Counted from the first letter of the stretch, positions 5,889 to 12,329 are shown. The stretch: 13,995 nucleotides of DNA from Candidatus Kuenenbacteria bacterium CG_4_8_14_3_um_filter_39_15 (GCA_002782365.1 PFHP01000022.1:1-13995); one strand, 5' to 3'. Program-made: numbers and translations. The notes: generated by a model not told the origin, from the letters alone.

Positions 5889-6866
5889 ATGAATTTTGAA
5901 TTAAAGACGAAAATTAACGGGCAACTGGTAAAAGAAGCAGATAAATTAATCAAAGATGCCCAAAAGATTTTATTAGTCGGGCATAAAAACCCTGATGGCG
6001 ATACCATCGGCTGTCTGACCGCCATGGTGGCATATTTAAAAAGTATTAATAAAAGTTACGCGGCTTTTTCAGCCAATGAACTGCCGGTTAATCTGGAATA
6101 TTTAAAGCACAGTCAGGAGATTGGGAGTGATAAAAATATTTTTAATCATAGTTTTGATTTAGTAATTTGCCTTGATACGGCTGATCTAAAGTATAGCGGG
6201 GTAGAAAACGAGTTAAATCGCTTAAAAGCAAGGGGCGTGAAAATAGTTAATATTGACCATCACCCAAGTAATTATGGCGCAATCAATATCGTTGACGATC
6301 AGGCATCCTCAACCAGCGTGATTTTATATGATATTTTAAGGATTTGGCAGGCGGTGATTAACAAAGATATGGCCACCTCACTGCTGGCAGGGATATTAGT
6401 TGATACCATGAATTTTATGAACAGCGCCACTAATGATAAATCTCTAGGGCTAAGCGCGGAGCTGCTTCAACGGGGAGCAAAATTTAATATAATTAGCCGC
6501 CAGTTATATCAGACAAAAACTCAAGATGGCTTAAAATTATGGTCGCGGCTCTTGAAGCGGCTTAAAAAAAATGATACACTTAATATTGCCTATAGCGTGA
6601 TATTAGCCGAAGATATTGGAGAAGCCGGGACCGAAGAAACTGAAGGCATGTCAAATTTTTTGAGTAATCTGGCTGAAGCCAGGCTAAGTATGGTCATTAA
6701 AGAAATTAAAGACGGAGAAATCAGGGTAAGTATGCGGGCGATTGATGAGCAGGTGGATGTGGCTGAAATGGCCAGGCATTTTGGCGGCGGCGGGCACAAG
6801 AAAGCGGCGGGATTTACCATCAAGGGCAGGCTGGAGCAAGAAGGAGAGGGGTGGAGGATAGTATAA
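5889..6866 (+). CDS. nrnA: DHH/DHHA1 phosphoesterase, NrnA-type nanoRNase / pAp phosphatase
   Basis: Cytoplasmic phosphoesterase that degrades 2-5-nt RNAs and, in characterised homologues, dephosphorylates pAp. The 325-aa protein shows the DHH motifs in order: GHKNPDGDTIG with H32, D36 and D38; CLDTAD with D96; NIDHHPSN with DHH at 123-125; and VDTMNF around 171-176. The C-terminal DHHA1 domain ends in the substrate-binding glycine loop GGGGHKKAAGF (299-309). Length is normal. No Shine-Dalgarno is present and its own promoter lies immediately upstream, consistent with leaderless translation. In many bacteria this gene follows infB and rbfA. Here it is separated from infB by about 4 kb of DGR and toxin-antitoxin sequence, which could explain the private promoter. 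Oligoribonuclease versus pAp preference cannot be told from sequence. Confidence 0.93.
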   Translation: MNFELKTKINGQLVKEADKLIKDAQKILLVGHKNPDGDTIGCLTAMVAYLKSINKSYAAFSANELPVNLEYLKHSQEIGSDKNIFNHSFDLVICLDTADLKYSGVENELNRLKARGVKIVNIDHHPSNYGAINIVDDQASSTSVILYDILRIWQAVINKDMATSLLAGILVDTMNFMNSATNDKSLGLSAELLQRGAKFNIISRQLYQTKTQDGLKLWSRLLKRLKKNDTLNIAYSVILAEDIGEAGTEETEGMSNFLSNLAEARLSMVIKEIKDGEIRVSMRAIDEQVDVAEMARHFGGGGHKKAAGFTIKGRLEQEGEGWRIV

Positions 6867-6929
6867 TTTTAAATTTTAAATTTTTCCGCCAAGTTTTCTC
6901 GTGAATAATTCAAATTCGTGGAAGGCGGA

Positions 6930-6944
6930 TCACCCGCAGGGTGA
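6930..6944 (+). promoter_or_regulatory. Small perfect hairpin in the clpP leader
   Basis: TCACCC, GCA loop, GGGTGA, 22 bp before the clpP ATG. A wider CCGCC (6887-6891) / GGCGG (6924-6928) pairing surrounds it. No U-tract follows, so it is not a terminator. It may structure the leader of a gene that lacks a Shine-Dalgarno. Confidence 0.35.
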
Positions 6945-6966
6945 AAATTTTAAAACAAATAAATTT

Positions 6967-7542
6967 ATGTTTTTAATTCCGACAGTGATTGAGAAAAGTC
7001 AAATGGGTGAACGCGCCTATGATATCTATTCGCGGCTTTTAAAGGAGCGCATAATTTTTTTGGGCGATTCAATCAATGACGGTTTGGCCAATACCATTAT
7101 TGCCCAGCTGCTATTTTTGGAGTCACAAAATAAAGAAAAAGACATCAAATTATATATTAATTCCCCGGGCGGGTCAGTCACCGCTGGCATGGCGATATAT
7201 GATACGATACAGTACGTCAAATCCGATGTGTCAACAATTTGCGTGGGGATGGCGGGCAGTATGGGCGCGGTGATTTTAGCGGCCGGCACTGCCGGCAAAA
7301 GGCTGGCTTTGCCCAATGCCGAAGTGATGCTCCATCAGGTTATGGGCGGAGCTGAAGGCCAGGCATCGGATGTAAAAATTCGGGCCGAACATATTTTAAA
7401 AATAAAAGATAAATTGAACAGGATATTAGTCAAGCATACCGGGCAATCTTTAAGCAAAATTGAGAAAGACACTGACCGGGATTATTTTATGAGCGCGGAA
7501 GAAGCGGTAAAATACGGGGTAATTGATAAGATTATCAAGTAA
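6967..7542 (+). CDS. clpP: ATP-dependent Clp protease proteolytic subunit
   Basis: Serine peptidase that forms a double heptameric barrel and degrades proteins fed by Clp ATPases. With ATG 6967 as start the product is 191 aa (MFLIPTVIEK), the normal length. The catalytic triad then falls at S98 (GMAGSMGAV), H123 (MLHQVMGG) and D172 (KDTDRDYF), one residue off the E. coli mature numbering 97/122/171. The oligomerisation handle and YINSPGGSV motif are intact. An in-frame GTG at 6901 would add 22 residues (polar, no family match) and contains the leader hairpin, so I reject it. No clear Shine-Dalgarno is seen at either start. It follows nrnA by 100 bp and precedes the rpmF promoter. No ClpX/ClpC partner is in the window. 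Confidence 0.96.
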   Translation: MFLIPTVIEKSQMGERAYDIYSRLLKERIIFLGDSINDGLANTIIAQLLFLESQNKEKDIKLYINSPGGSVTAGMAIYDTIQYVKSDVSTICVGMAGSMGAVILAAGTAGKRLALPNAEVMLHQVMGGAEGQASDVKIRAEHILKIKDKLNRILVKHTGQSLSKIEKDTDRDYFMSAEEAVKYGVIDKIIK

Positions 7543-7544
7543 TT

Positions 7545-7573
7545 TTGCCAAAAATATTTTTTTAAGTTATGAT
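7545..7573 (+). promoter_or_regulatory. Promoter of rpmF (and probably nusB)
   Basis: TTGCCA (7545-7550), 17 bp spacer, TATGAT (7568-7573). It begins directly after the clpP stop, and the predicted start is about 25 nt before rpmF. Confidence 0.68.
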
Positions 7574-7604
7574 ATAACATCTTAGCCACTAAACTTTAAT
7601 CACC

Positions 7605-7838
7605 ATGCCAACACCAACTCAAAAACACACCAGTTCCAGAAAGAAAGTCAGAAGAGGGCAGCTGCAACTGAAAAAGATAAATTTATCAGTTTGCCCGAAA
7701 TGTAAAAAGCCTGTCAGACCGCACAGGGCTTGCGCTAATTGCGGGACTTATCGGGGGCATAAAGCTTTTAAGGTAAAAGTACCTAAAAAGCTTAGGAAAA
7801 AATCTGTCAAAGGCGGCAAAGAGGAGAAGAAAAAATAA
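7605..7838 (+). CDS. rpmF: 50S ribosomal protein L32
   Basis: Small zinc-ribbon protein of the large ribosomal subunit. The 77-aa sequence begins MPTPTQKHTSSRKKVRRGQ, a textbook L32 start. It has four cysteines, C30-x2-C33 and C43-x2-C46, which would bind zinc. The tail is Lys-rich and a little longer than in E. coli (57 aa). Because the cysteines are present, this is the zinc-binding (C+) form. No Shine-Dalgarno precedes ATG 7605. nusB follows after 28 bp and is probably cotranscribed. Confidence 0.95.
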   Translation: MPTPTQKHTSSRKKVRRGQLQLKKINLSVCPKCKKPVRPHRACANCGTYRGHKAFKVKVPKKLRKKSVKGGKEEKKK

Positions 7839-7866
7839 AAAGTAATAATTAATTTGTAAGAAAATT

Positions 7867-8349
7867 ATGTCCAACAGACACTTGGCGAGAACCGTGGCCA
7901 TGCAAATACTTTTTGAGTGGGATTTTAATAATCGCAGCCAGAAATTAGTTGAAGTGATGGAGCGCAATATGGCAGAATTCGCGCCCGGACTGCATGAAGA
8001 TCAGAAATTTATTGAAACGCTTGTCCGGGGAGTGACCAGAAACATGAGTGAAATTGACAAAACCATCGTCAAATATGCCCCGGAGTGGCCCATTGACAAA
8101 ATCACGATTATTGACAGAAATATTTTAAGACTCGGCATTTATGAGCTTTTGATCGCCAAGCAGGTGCCGCCCAAAGTCGCCATTAACGAGGCAATAGAGA
8201 TTGCCAAGGCTTACGGGGGAGATTCATCCGGCCGTTTTGTCAATGGAGTTTTAGGCGCGATTTTTAGGGAGATAGCAGCGGAGGATGATGATGTCATCAC
8301 CCCTGACAAAATCAAGCAGCAGCTGCGAGAGGAGAAAAAGAGTGGTTAG
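7867..8349 (+). CDS. nusB: Transcription antitermination protein NusB
   Basis: RNA-binding factor that, with NusE (S10), recognises boxA and allows antitermination of rRNA transcription. The 160-aa all-helical protein has the family hallmarks: an N-terminal RxxARxxAMQILFEWD-like segment (RHLARTVAMQILFEWD, 4-19), FIETLVRGV, the central DRNILRLGIYELL segment (around 91-103), PPKVAINEAIEIAKAYG, and RFVNGVLGAI. Length is slightly above the E. coli 139 aa because of an acidic/basic C-terminal tail. No Shine-Dalgarno is seen. It lies between rpmF and rnc; the link with RNase III is functional, since both act on rRNA transcripts. The 132 bp that follow carry no gene. Confidence 0.95.
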   Translation: MSNRHLARTVAMQILFEWDFNNRSQKLVEVMERNMAEFAPGLHEDQKFIETLVRGVTRNMSEIDKTIVKYAPEWPIDKITIIDRNILRLGIYELLIAKQVPPKVAINEAIEIAKAYGGDSSGRFVNGVLGAIFREIAAEDDDVITPDKIKQQLREEKKSG

Positions 8350-8434
8350 CATTATTAAGTATTAAATTTTATTCATTAATTTATTGATCTATTAAATCAA
8401 ATATAAATCTGTGAGTACTATTTTAATAATAGCT

Positions 8435-8461
8435 ATTTGTAGATTTGTAGCGGATTTGTAG
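8435..8461 (+). repeat. Three direct copies of ATTTGTAG upstream of rnc
   Basis: ATTTGTAG occurs at 8435-8442, 8443-8450 and 8454-8461. The first two are tandem and the third follows after 3 bp, ending 20 bp before the rnc start. The purpose is unknown; slipped replication or a binding site are both possible. Confidence 0.6.
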
Positions 8462-8481
8462 GTTAGTCGCGGGGTATTTTT

Positions 8482-9177
8482 ATGTCCAAGGACAAATTAA
8501 AAGAATTGGAAAAAAAGATTGGGGTTAATTTTAAAAATAAAGATTTACTCAAAGTAGCCATGGTTCATCGCTCGTATATTAATGAACATCCGAGCTTTGC
8601 CCTGAACCACAATGAACGTTTGGAATTTTTGGGTGATGCGGTTTTGGAGCTGGTGGTCACGGAATATTTGTATCAAAACTACCAAAATCCGGAAGGGGAG
8701 CTGACTAACTGGCGGGCGGCTTTGGTTAATGGCGGCAGTTTGGCTGAAGTGGCGGAGGAATTTGGTTTGTATGATTATTTATATTTGTCGCGCGGCGAGG
8801 CAAAAGACGCTAATCCTAAAGCCAGGAATTATATTTTAGCCAATGCCACCGAGGCATTGATCGGCGCGATTTATTTGGATATGGGCTGGCAGACGGCTAA
8901 AGAATTTATCACGGAACATCTCTTAGTCAAACTGCCTCATATTCTAAAAAATAAATTGTATCTGGATGCCAAGTCTCATTTCCAGGAATTGGCACAGGAA
9001 AAAGTTGGTATCACCCCAAGTTATCGGGTGTTAAGCGAGAGCGGGCCAGATCATGCCAAAGATTTTGTGATTGGCGTTTATTTAGATGATGAATTAGTGG
9101 CCGAGGGAAATGGCACGAGTAAACAGGAAGCGCAGATGGACGCGGCCAGGCGCGCGCTGGAAGAAAAAGACTGGTAA
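8482..9177 (+). CDS. rnc: Ribonuclease III
   Basis: Double-strand-specific endoribonuclease that processes rRNA precursors and structured RNAs. The 231-aa protein has the catalytic domain signature NERLEFLGD (44-52) with E48 and D52, and the second metal site in ATEALIGAIYLD (E124). A dsRNA-binding domain runs from about residue 162 to the end (SHFQELAQ to KQEAQMDAARRAL). Size matches the family (226 aa in E. coli). The ATG at 8482 has a GGGG stretch 8 nt upstream, a weak ribosome site. It is downstream of nusB. No clear terminator follows before the next promoter at 9216. Confidence 0.96.
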   Translation: MSKDKLKELEKKIGVNFKNKDLLKVAMVHRSYINEHPSFALNHNERLEFLGDAVLELVVTEYLYQNYQNPEGELTNWRAALVNGGSLAEVAEEFGLYDYLYLSRGEAKDANPKARNYILANATEALIGAIYLDMGWQTAKEFITEHLLVKLPHILKNKLYLDAKSHFQELAQEKVGITPSYRVLSESGPDHAKDFVIGVYLDDELVAEGNGTSKQEAQMDAARRALEEKDW

Positions 9178-9215
9178 GCTCATTTCTATAAATATTTTTC
9201 TGATTAAAATTCTGT

Positions 9216-9246
9216 TTGACAAATTCAGGCTATATGCTATTATAAT
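9216..9246 (+). promoter_or_regulatory. Strong promoter of the small-membrane-protein locus
   Basis: Perfect TTGACA (9216-9221) and perfect TATAAT (9241-9246) at 19 bp, or TATTAT (9238-9243) at 16 bp. No other candidate promoter is seen between rnc and the next genes. Confidence 0.75.
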
Positions 9247-9252
9247 CTAAAC

Positions 9253-9460
9253 AATCAAATAATAAATGTCCGGCCTGGAAAATGGTTTTAATCCTACAAC
9301 TATTTTCCAGATCGAACATTGACAACCCACAACCTGTATTGGCTTGTGGGCTTTCTGTCAAAAAATAGCTCTTTAAAAGATTACCCAAGCTCTTCCAGTA
9401 ATTGGTGACAAAGATTGCCGCCAGCTGCTGGAAGAGCCGACGTTGGCAAAAGGAGAACCA
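9253..9460 (+). promoter_or_regulatory. Highly structured 5' leader with three inverted repeats
   Basis: Between the promoter and the first good Shine-Dalgarno lie three inverted repeats in series. CTGGAAAAT/ATTTTCCAG is at 9275-9283 with 9302-9310. A two-part stem combines TTGACA/TGTCAA (9319-9324 with 9356-9361) and CCCACAA/TTGTGGG (9326-9332 with 9344-9350). GCTCTTCCAG/CTGGAAGAGC is at 9389-9398 with 9428-9437. The middle one is followed by an A-run, so it is not a terminator on this strand. An 18-codon ORF (9266-9322) without ribosome site could start near the 5' end. No known riboswitch is recognised. Confidence 0.6.
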
Positions 9461-9514
9461 ATGTTCATAGCGCTAGGGATTAGTCCCCCTAAAGCTAGGG
9501 CTTTCCGTTATTAA
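9461..9514 (+). CDS. Possible 17-aa leader peptide
   Basis: ATG 9461 is preceded by AAAAGGAG with 5-nt spacing, one of the best ribosome sites in the window. The frame codes MFIALGISPPKARAFRY and stops at TAA 9512-9514, 14 bp before the next ATG. It is too short to judge by homology. The strong site and position right before a gene lacking its own site suggest a leader that couples or gates translation of the downstream 53-aa ORF. Confidence 0.45.
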   Translation: MFIALGISPPKARAFRY

Positions 9515-9582
9515 CTAACGCCGCCAACATGTTCAAGGCGTTTAGCGGAGCTCTTTCTTTAGCGCTAATTCTCTTAGCGCTA
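9468..9582. repeat. Three copies of the palindrome TAGCGCTA
   Basis: The perfect 8-bp palindrome lies at 9468-9475, 9560-9567 and 9575-9582. The last two, 15 bp apart, encode the repeated Leu-Ala-Leu in the membrane segment of the 53-aa protein; the first lies in the 17-codon ORF. Confidence 0.6.
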
Positions 9583-9690
9583 TCATGGCTCCTTCCCGGG
9601 GTATTTACCTTGATCACCGAGGTTTTAATTAAAATGCTAACTATTATTAGCAGCCTCCTGGATCAAGCATCAAATAATATGCCCCGATGA
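9529..9690 (+). CDS. Small hydrophobic protein (53 aa), function unknown
   Basis: A short ORF from ATG 9529 to TGA 9688-9690. Residues 6-29 (SGALSLALILLALSWLLPGV and onward) form a likely transmembrane helix behind a positively charged start (MFK). A second hydrophobic or amphipathic stretch spans 30-44, and the tail is polar (DQASNNMPR). No Shine-Dalgarno is seen before it; translation may depend on the 17-codon ORF upstream. It has a strong promoter, an elaborate leader and a clean terminator, which is why I think it is real. The layout resembles type I toxin loci, where a short ORF precedes a small membrane peptide, but no family is recognised and no antisense promoter was established. A secreted or regulatory small membrane protein is equally possible. 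Confidence 0.55.
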   Translation: MFKAFSGALSLALILLALSWLLPGVFTLITEVLIKMLTIISSLLDQASNNMPR

Positions 9691-9693
9691 AAT

Positions 9694-9726
9694 TAAAAAA
9701 GGATACCACATTGTGGTATCCTTTTT
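9694..9726. terminator. Bidirectional terminator between the small ORF and hppA
   Basis: Perfect 9-bp stem GGATACCAC/GTGGTATCC (9701-9709 with 9713-9721) with an ATT loop, flanked by seven A (9694-9700) and five T (9722-9726). It serves both the plus-strand small-protein transcript and the minus-strand pyrophosphatase gene. Confidence 0.92.
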
Positions 9727-9755
9727 CTTATAATAAATAAATTTTCTAATCCTCA

Positions 9756-11792
9756 TTACATAAACAATGGCAACATCACTAGGGTTAAAGTTGACAGTAA
9801 TTTAATCAAAACATGGAGCGATGGTCCGGCCGTGTCTTTAAAAGGATCGCCAACCGTGTCGCCAACCACGGTGGCTTTGTGTACTTCCGAGCCTTTGCCG
9901 CCCAGATTGCCAGCCTCAACAAATTTTTTGGCATTATCCCATGCTCCGCCGCCGTTATTTAAAACCAAGGCCATGAGTACCCCGGTAATAGTTCCAACCA
10001 TGAGCATGGCGCCGACTGCTTCAGCCTTAAAAATATAACCGACGGCGATTGGGACAATAACTGCCACCAACCCCGGCGCTACCATCTCTTTTAAAGCGCC
10101 CTTAGTGGTGATATCCACGCATTTAGCATAATCTGGTTTAGCTGTGCCTGCCATAATGCCCGGATTGTTTTTAAATTGGTCTCTGACCTCATTAATAATA
10201 TAATGAGCGCCGCGGCCGACCGCTCTGATCGCCAAGGAAGAGAATAAAAATATCAAAGCCGCGCCCAAAAATCCGCCGACAAAAACTGCCGGCTTAGCCA
10301 AATTAATACTGGTTAATTTGGCATCAGTTAAGAAAGCTGAAAACAAAAGAAAAGCCGCCAAGGCCGCCGAGCCCACCGCATATCCCTTAGTTAAAGCCTT
10401 GGTCGTATTGCCCACCGCGTCTAACCTGTCGGTGATTTTTCTGACCGATGCGTCAGCTTTTGACATTTCTACAATACCGCCGGCATTATCAGTAATTGGT
10501 CCGAAAGTATCCATAGCCAAAACATAGCCGGCTGTGGCCAGCATGCCCATTGTAGCCACTGCTGTGCCATACAACCCGCCGCTGGCCAAGCCGGAAGCTT
10601 TACCTATTAAATATGAGCCCAAGAGAGCTGCGCTGATAATGACAGCTGGCACGGCCGTACTTTCCAAGGCCACGGCGAAACCAGTAATAATATTAGTGGC
10701 CGCTCCGGTCTTGGAAGCTTCGGCAATTGATTTAACCGGCCTAAAGCGGTACTCGGTGTAATATTGAGTAATGTATAAAAAGGCCATGCTTGTCGCTAGC
10801 CCGATGGCGCCACAAGCCAAAAACCACAGCCAATGGCTGGACAATAGCCACTTGGTGGCAATCGCAAAACCAATCATTGCCACGATGGCCGCCACATAAA
10901 AACCACGATTTAAAGCCTTCATCGGATCTTCTTTGCCTTTTACTTTAACGGAAAAAACTCCGAAAACAGAAGCGATTAAACCGAAAGCGCGGGCAACCAA
11001 AGGAAATAAAATTCCGCTGATGCCAAAAACAGGATAAAGCGCAATACCCAGAATCATTGCGCCAATATTTTCTGCCGCCGTACTTTCAAAAAGATCTGCG
11101 CCCCTGCCGGCGCAATCACCGACATTGTCGCCCACTAAATCCGCCACCACTGCCGGATTTCTGATATCATCTTCCGGGATGCCAGCTTCTAGTTTGCCCA
11201 CCAGATCAGCGCCCACGTCAGCCGCTTTGGTGTAAATTCCGCCGCCCAACTGGGCAAAGAGCGCTACTAATGAAGCGCCGAAACCAAAACCAACAACAGT
11301 TAAGGGCACATTTTCCGGATTTTTTAAGCCGCCATATAAAACAAATAACCCGGCCACCCCTAAAAGAGACAAGGCAACCACTAAAAATCCGGCCACTGCT
11401 CCGCCCCGCATCGCCAGCTTCACCGCTGAATTGATGTTGCGGCTAGCCGCCGCCGCCGTGCGCACATTGGCTCTGACAGAAATATACATGCCGATATAAC
11501 CGGCTAAGCCGGAAAAACAGGCGCCGACTAAAAAAGCCACGGCTGTTTTTATGCCCAAACTGATATTACTTGACAGAGCATAGATGCCAAATATAATCGC
11601 GGTACCAATAATGGCGATGATGGCGATTGTTGTATATTGTCTCTTTAAAAAAGCCATTGCCCCCTCTTTTATCGCCTTGGCAATTTCCTGCATCTGGGCC
11701 GTACCCTGGTCTTCCTTTAGAATATGTTGAGCCAACAGGAAGGAAATAACCAGACCCAAAATACTGATTAGAAAAACTAAACTTAGTTCCAT
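9756..11792 (-). CDS. hppA: Membrane-bound ion-translocating pyrophosphatase, K+-independent H+-type
   Basis: Integral membrane pump that couples pyrophosphate hydrolysis to ion export. ATG 11792 (MELSLVFLIS) gives 678 aa and starts inside the first membrane helix, as normal; AAGGG lies 9 nt upstream. The alternative TTG 16 codons earlier adds a charged stretch and is rejected. Residues below use the ATG numbering. The catalytic core is complete: DVGADLVGKLEAGIPEDD (192-209), then GDNVGDCAGRGADL, with DTVGDPFKDTAGPSLH close to the C-terminus. About 16 hydrophobic segments can be picked out. The motif GNTTKALTKG (461-470) has Lys at the position that is Ala in K+-dependent enzymes, pointing to the K+-independent, proton-pumping class. 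That class is established knowledge; the assignment here is inference. The gene stands alone, convergent with the small-protein locus. Confidence 0.96.
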   Translation of the reverse strand: MELSLVFLISILGLVISFLLAQHILKEDQGTAQMQEIAKAIKEGAMAFLKRQYTTIAIIAIIGTAIIFGIYALSSNISLGIKTAVAFLVGACFSGLAGYIGMYISVRANVRTAAAASRNINSAVKLAMRGGAVAGFLVVALSLLGVAGLFVLYGGLKNPENVPLTVVGFGFGASLVALFAQLGGGIYTKAADVGADLVGKLEAGIPEDDIRNPAVVADLVGDNVGDCAGRGADLFESTAAENIGAMILGIALYPVFGISGILFPLVARAFGLIASVFGVFSVKVKGKEDPMKALNRGFYVAAIVAMIGFAIATKWLLSSHWLWFLACGAIGLATSMAFLYITQYYTEYRFRPVKSIAEASKTGAATNIITGFAVALESTAVPAVIISAALLGSYLIGKASGLASGGLYGTAVATMGMLATAGYVLAMDTFGPITDNAGGIVEMSKADASVRKITDRLDAVGNTTKALTKGYAVGSAALAAFLLFSAFLTDAKLTSINLAKPAVFVGGFLGAALIFLFSSLAIRAVGRGAHYIINEVRDQFKNNPGIMAGTAKPDYAKCVDITTKGALKEMVAPGLVAVIVPIAVGYIFKAEAVGAMLMVGTITGVLMALVLNNGGGAWDNAKKFVEAGNLGGKGSEVHKATVVGDTVGDPFKDTAGPSLHVLIKLLSTLTLVMLPLFM

Positions 11793-11856
11793 AAATATTT
11801 TCCCTTGTGCCAGCCGTTTGTTTTTAAAACCAGCTGGCAAAAATATTAATTAATTT

Positions 11857-11862
11857 ATTATA
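11857..11862 (-). promoter_or_regulatory. Candidate -10 of the hppA promoter
   Basis: Perfect TATAAT on the minus strand, 65 bp before the hppA ATG. The -35 is weak (AAGATT at 17 bp). A GCCAGC/GCTGGC inverted repeat (11809-11814 with 11833-11838) lies in the leader between it and the ribosome site. Confidence 0.45.
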
Positions 11863-11909
11863 CTATATTCAGCATATTAAATCTTAAGTTATTAGTCAAA
11901 TTTTCTAAT

Positions 11910-11938
11910 TTGACACGGGTTAAAATTTATGTTATACT
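11910..11938 (+). promoter_or_regulatory. Strong promoter in front of a non-coding stretch
   Basis: TTGACA (11910-11915), 17 bp spacer, TATACT (11933-11938). Near-consensus, directed away from hppA toward the tRNA. Confidence 0.8.
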
Positions 11939-11944
11939 GATAAT

Positions 11945-12166
11945 AGTTAACTATCAATGGAAGTTGATAGTTTTTCAATTAGTAGCAGTCAAAATTTGAT
12001 AATCAAAAAAGGACAAATCAATAAGCATAAGAAAACAAATATTGATTAGTCAATAAAGCAATAAAACAAATTATCAAAGATCACAAAAGTAAGGTAGCTT
12101 GAAGGAATTTTTACAATTGAATAAGCACAAAAACAAAAACAAAAATCCCCGAATAAGGGATTTTTT
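11945..12166 (+). ncRNA. Putative non-coding RNA of about 220 nt
   Basis: A near-consensus promoter and an intrinsic terminator bracket an A-rich stretch with no ORF that has a ribosome site. An 8-bp hairpin ACTATCAA/TTGATAGT (11950-11957 with 11964-11971) begins about 5 nt from the predicted start and is followed by five T. It could therefore be a very early terminator (attenuator) or a 5' protective stem. The rest shows only weak pairing. I do not recognise tmRNA, 6S, RNase P or SRP RNA in it. The family is unknown. Confidence 0.5.
12141..12166 (+). terminator. Terminator of the putative ncRNA
   Basis: AAAAATCCC (12141-12149) pairs with GGGATTTTT (12157-12165), with a 7-nt loop and T-rich continuation. 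It ends the transcript from 11945 before the tRNA promoter. Confidence 0.8.
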
Positions 12167-12173
12167 ATTTGCC

Positions 12174-12202
12174 TTTACAATTTAGAAATTCTTTGTTAAG
12201 AT
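12174..12202 (+). promoter_or_regulatory. Promoter of the tRNA-Gly gene
   Basis: TTTACA (12174-12179), 17 bp spacer, TAAGAT (12197-12202). The start would be near 12209, 13 nt before the tRNA 5' end. Confidence 0.6.
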
Positions 12203-12221
12203 GTAATTAAATTATTAGTTC

Positions 12222-12296
12222 GCGGGTATCGTATAACAGCTATTATGCGTCCTTGCCAAGGACGAGAAACGGGTGCGACTCCCGTTACCCGCTCCA
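12222..12296 (+). tRNA. tRNA-Gly (anticodon GCC), CCA encoded
   Basis: A cloverleaf can be drawn by hand. The acceptor stem is GCGGGTA/TACCCGC (12222-12228 with 12286-12292) with discriminator T and encoded CCA. The anticodon stem is CGTCC/GGACG, loop TTGCCAA, anticodon GCC at 12255-12257. The T stem is ACGGG/CCCGT. The D-loop reads AACAGCTA, with A14, G19 and A21 in place but A instead of G at position 18. The T-loop reads TGCGACT, with G instead of the near-universal T (pseudouridine) at position 55. Positions 18 and 55 normally contact each other, so both partners have changed. The 13-22 pair is T-T. It has its own promoter and terminator. Confidence 0.93.
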
Positions 12297-12297
12297 T

Positions 12298-12325
12298 AAA
12301 ACCACCACTGTGAAGTGGTGGTTTT
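12298..12325. terminator. Terminator shared by tRNA-Gly and the DUF167 gene
   Basis: A 12-bp perfect stem AAAACCACCACT/AGTGGTGGTTTT (12298-12309 with 12314-12325) with a GTGA loop. The A-run on one side and T-run on the other let it work in both directions. It lies 1 bp after the tRNA and 4 bp past the DUF167 stop. Confidence 0.9.
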
Positions 12326-12329
12326 ATGT

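Noticed and set aside
6901..6966. GTG start giving clpP a 22-residue extension
   Set aside because: No family member has such a segment, no ribosome site precedes it, and ATG 6967 restores standard length and triad numbering.
9319..9361. Two-part hairpin as a terminator after rnc
   Set aside because: On the plus strand it is followed by A rather than T, so it does not fit an intrinsic terminator; I keep it as leader structure.
11793..11840. TTG start giving hppA a 16-residue extension
   Set aside because: The added residues are charged and precede a normal first membrane helix. The ATG has AAGGG upstream, and the extension lies over a leader inverted repeat.
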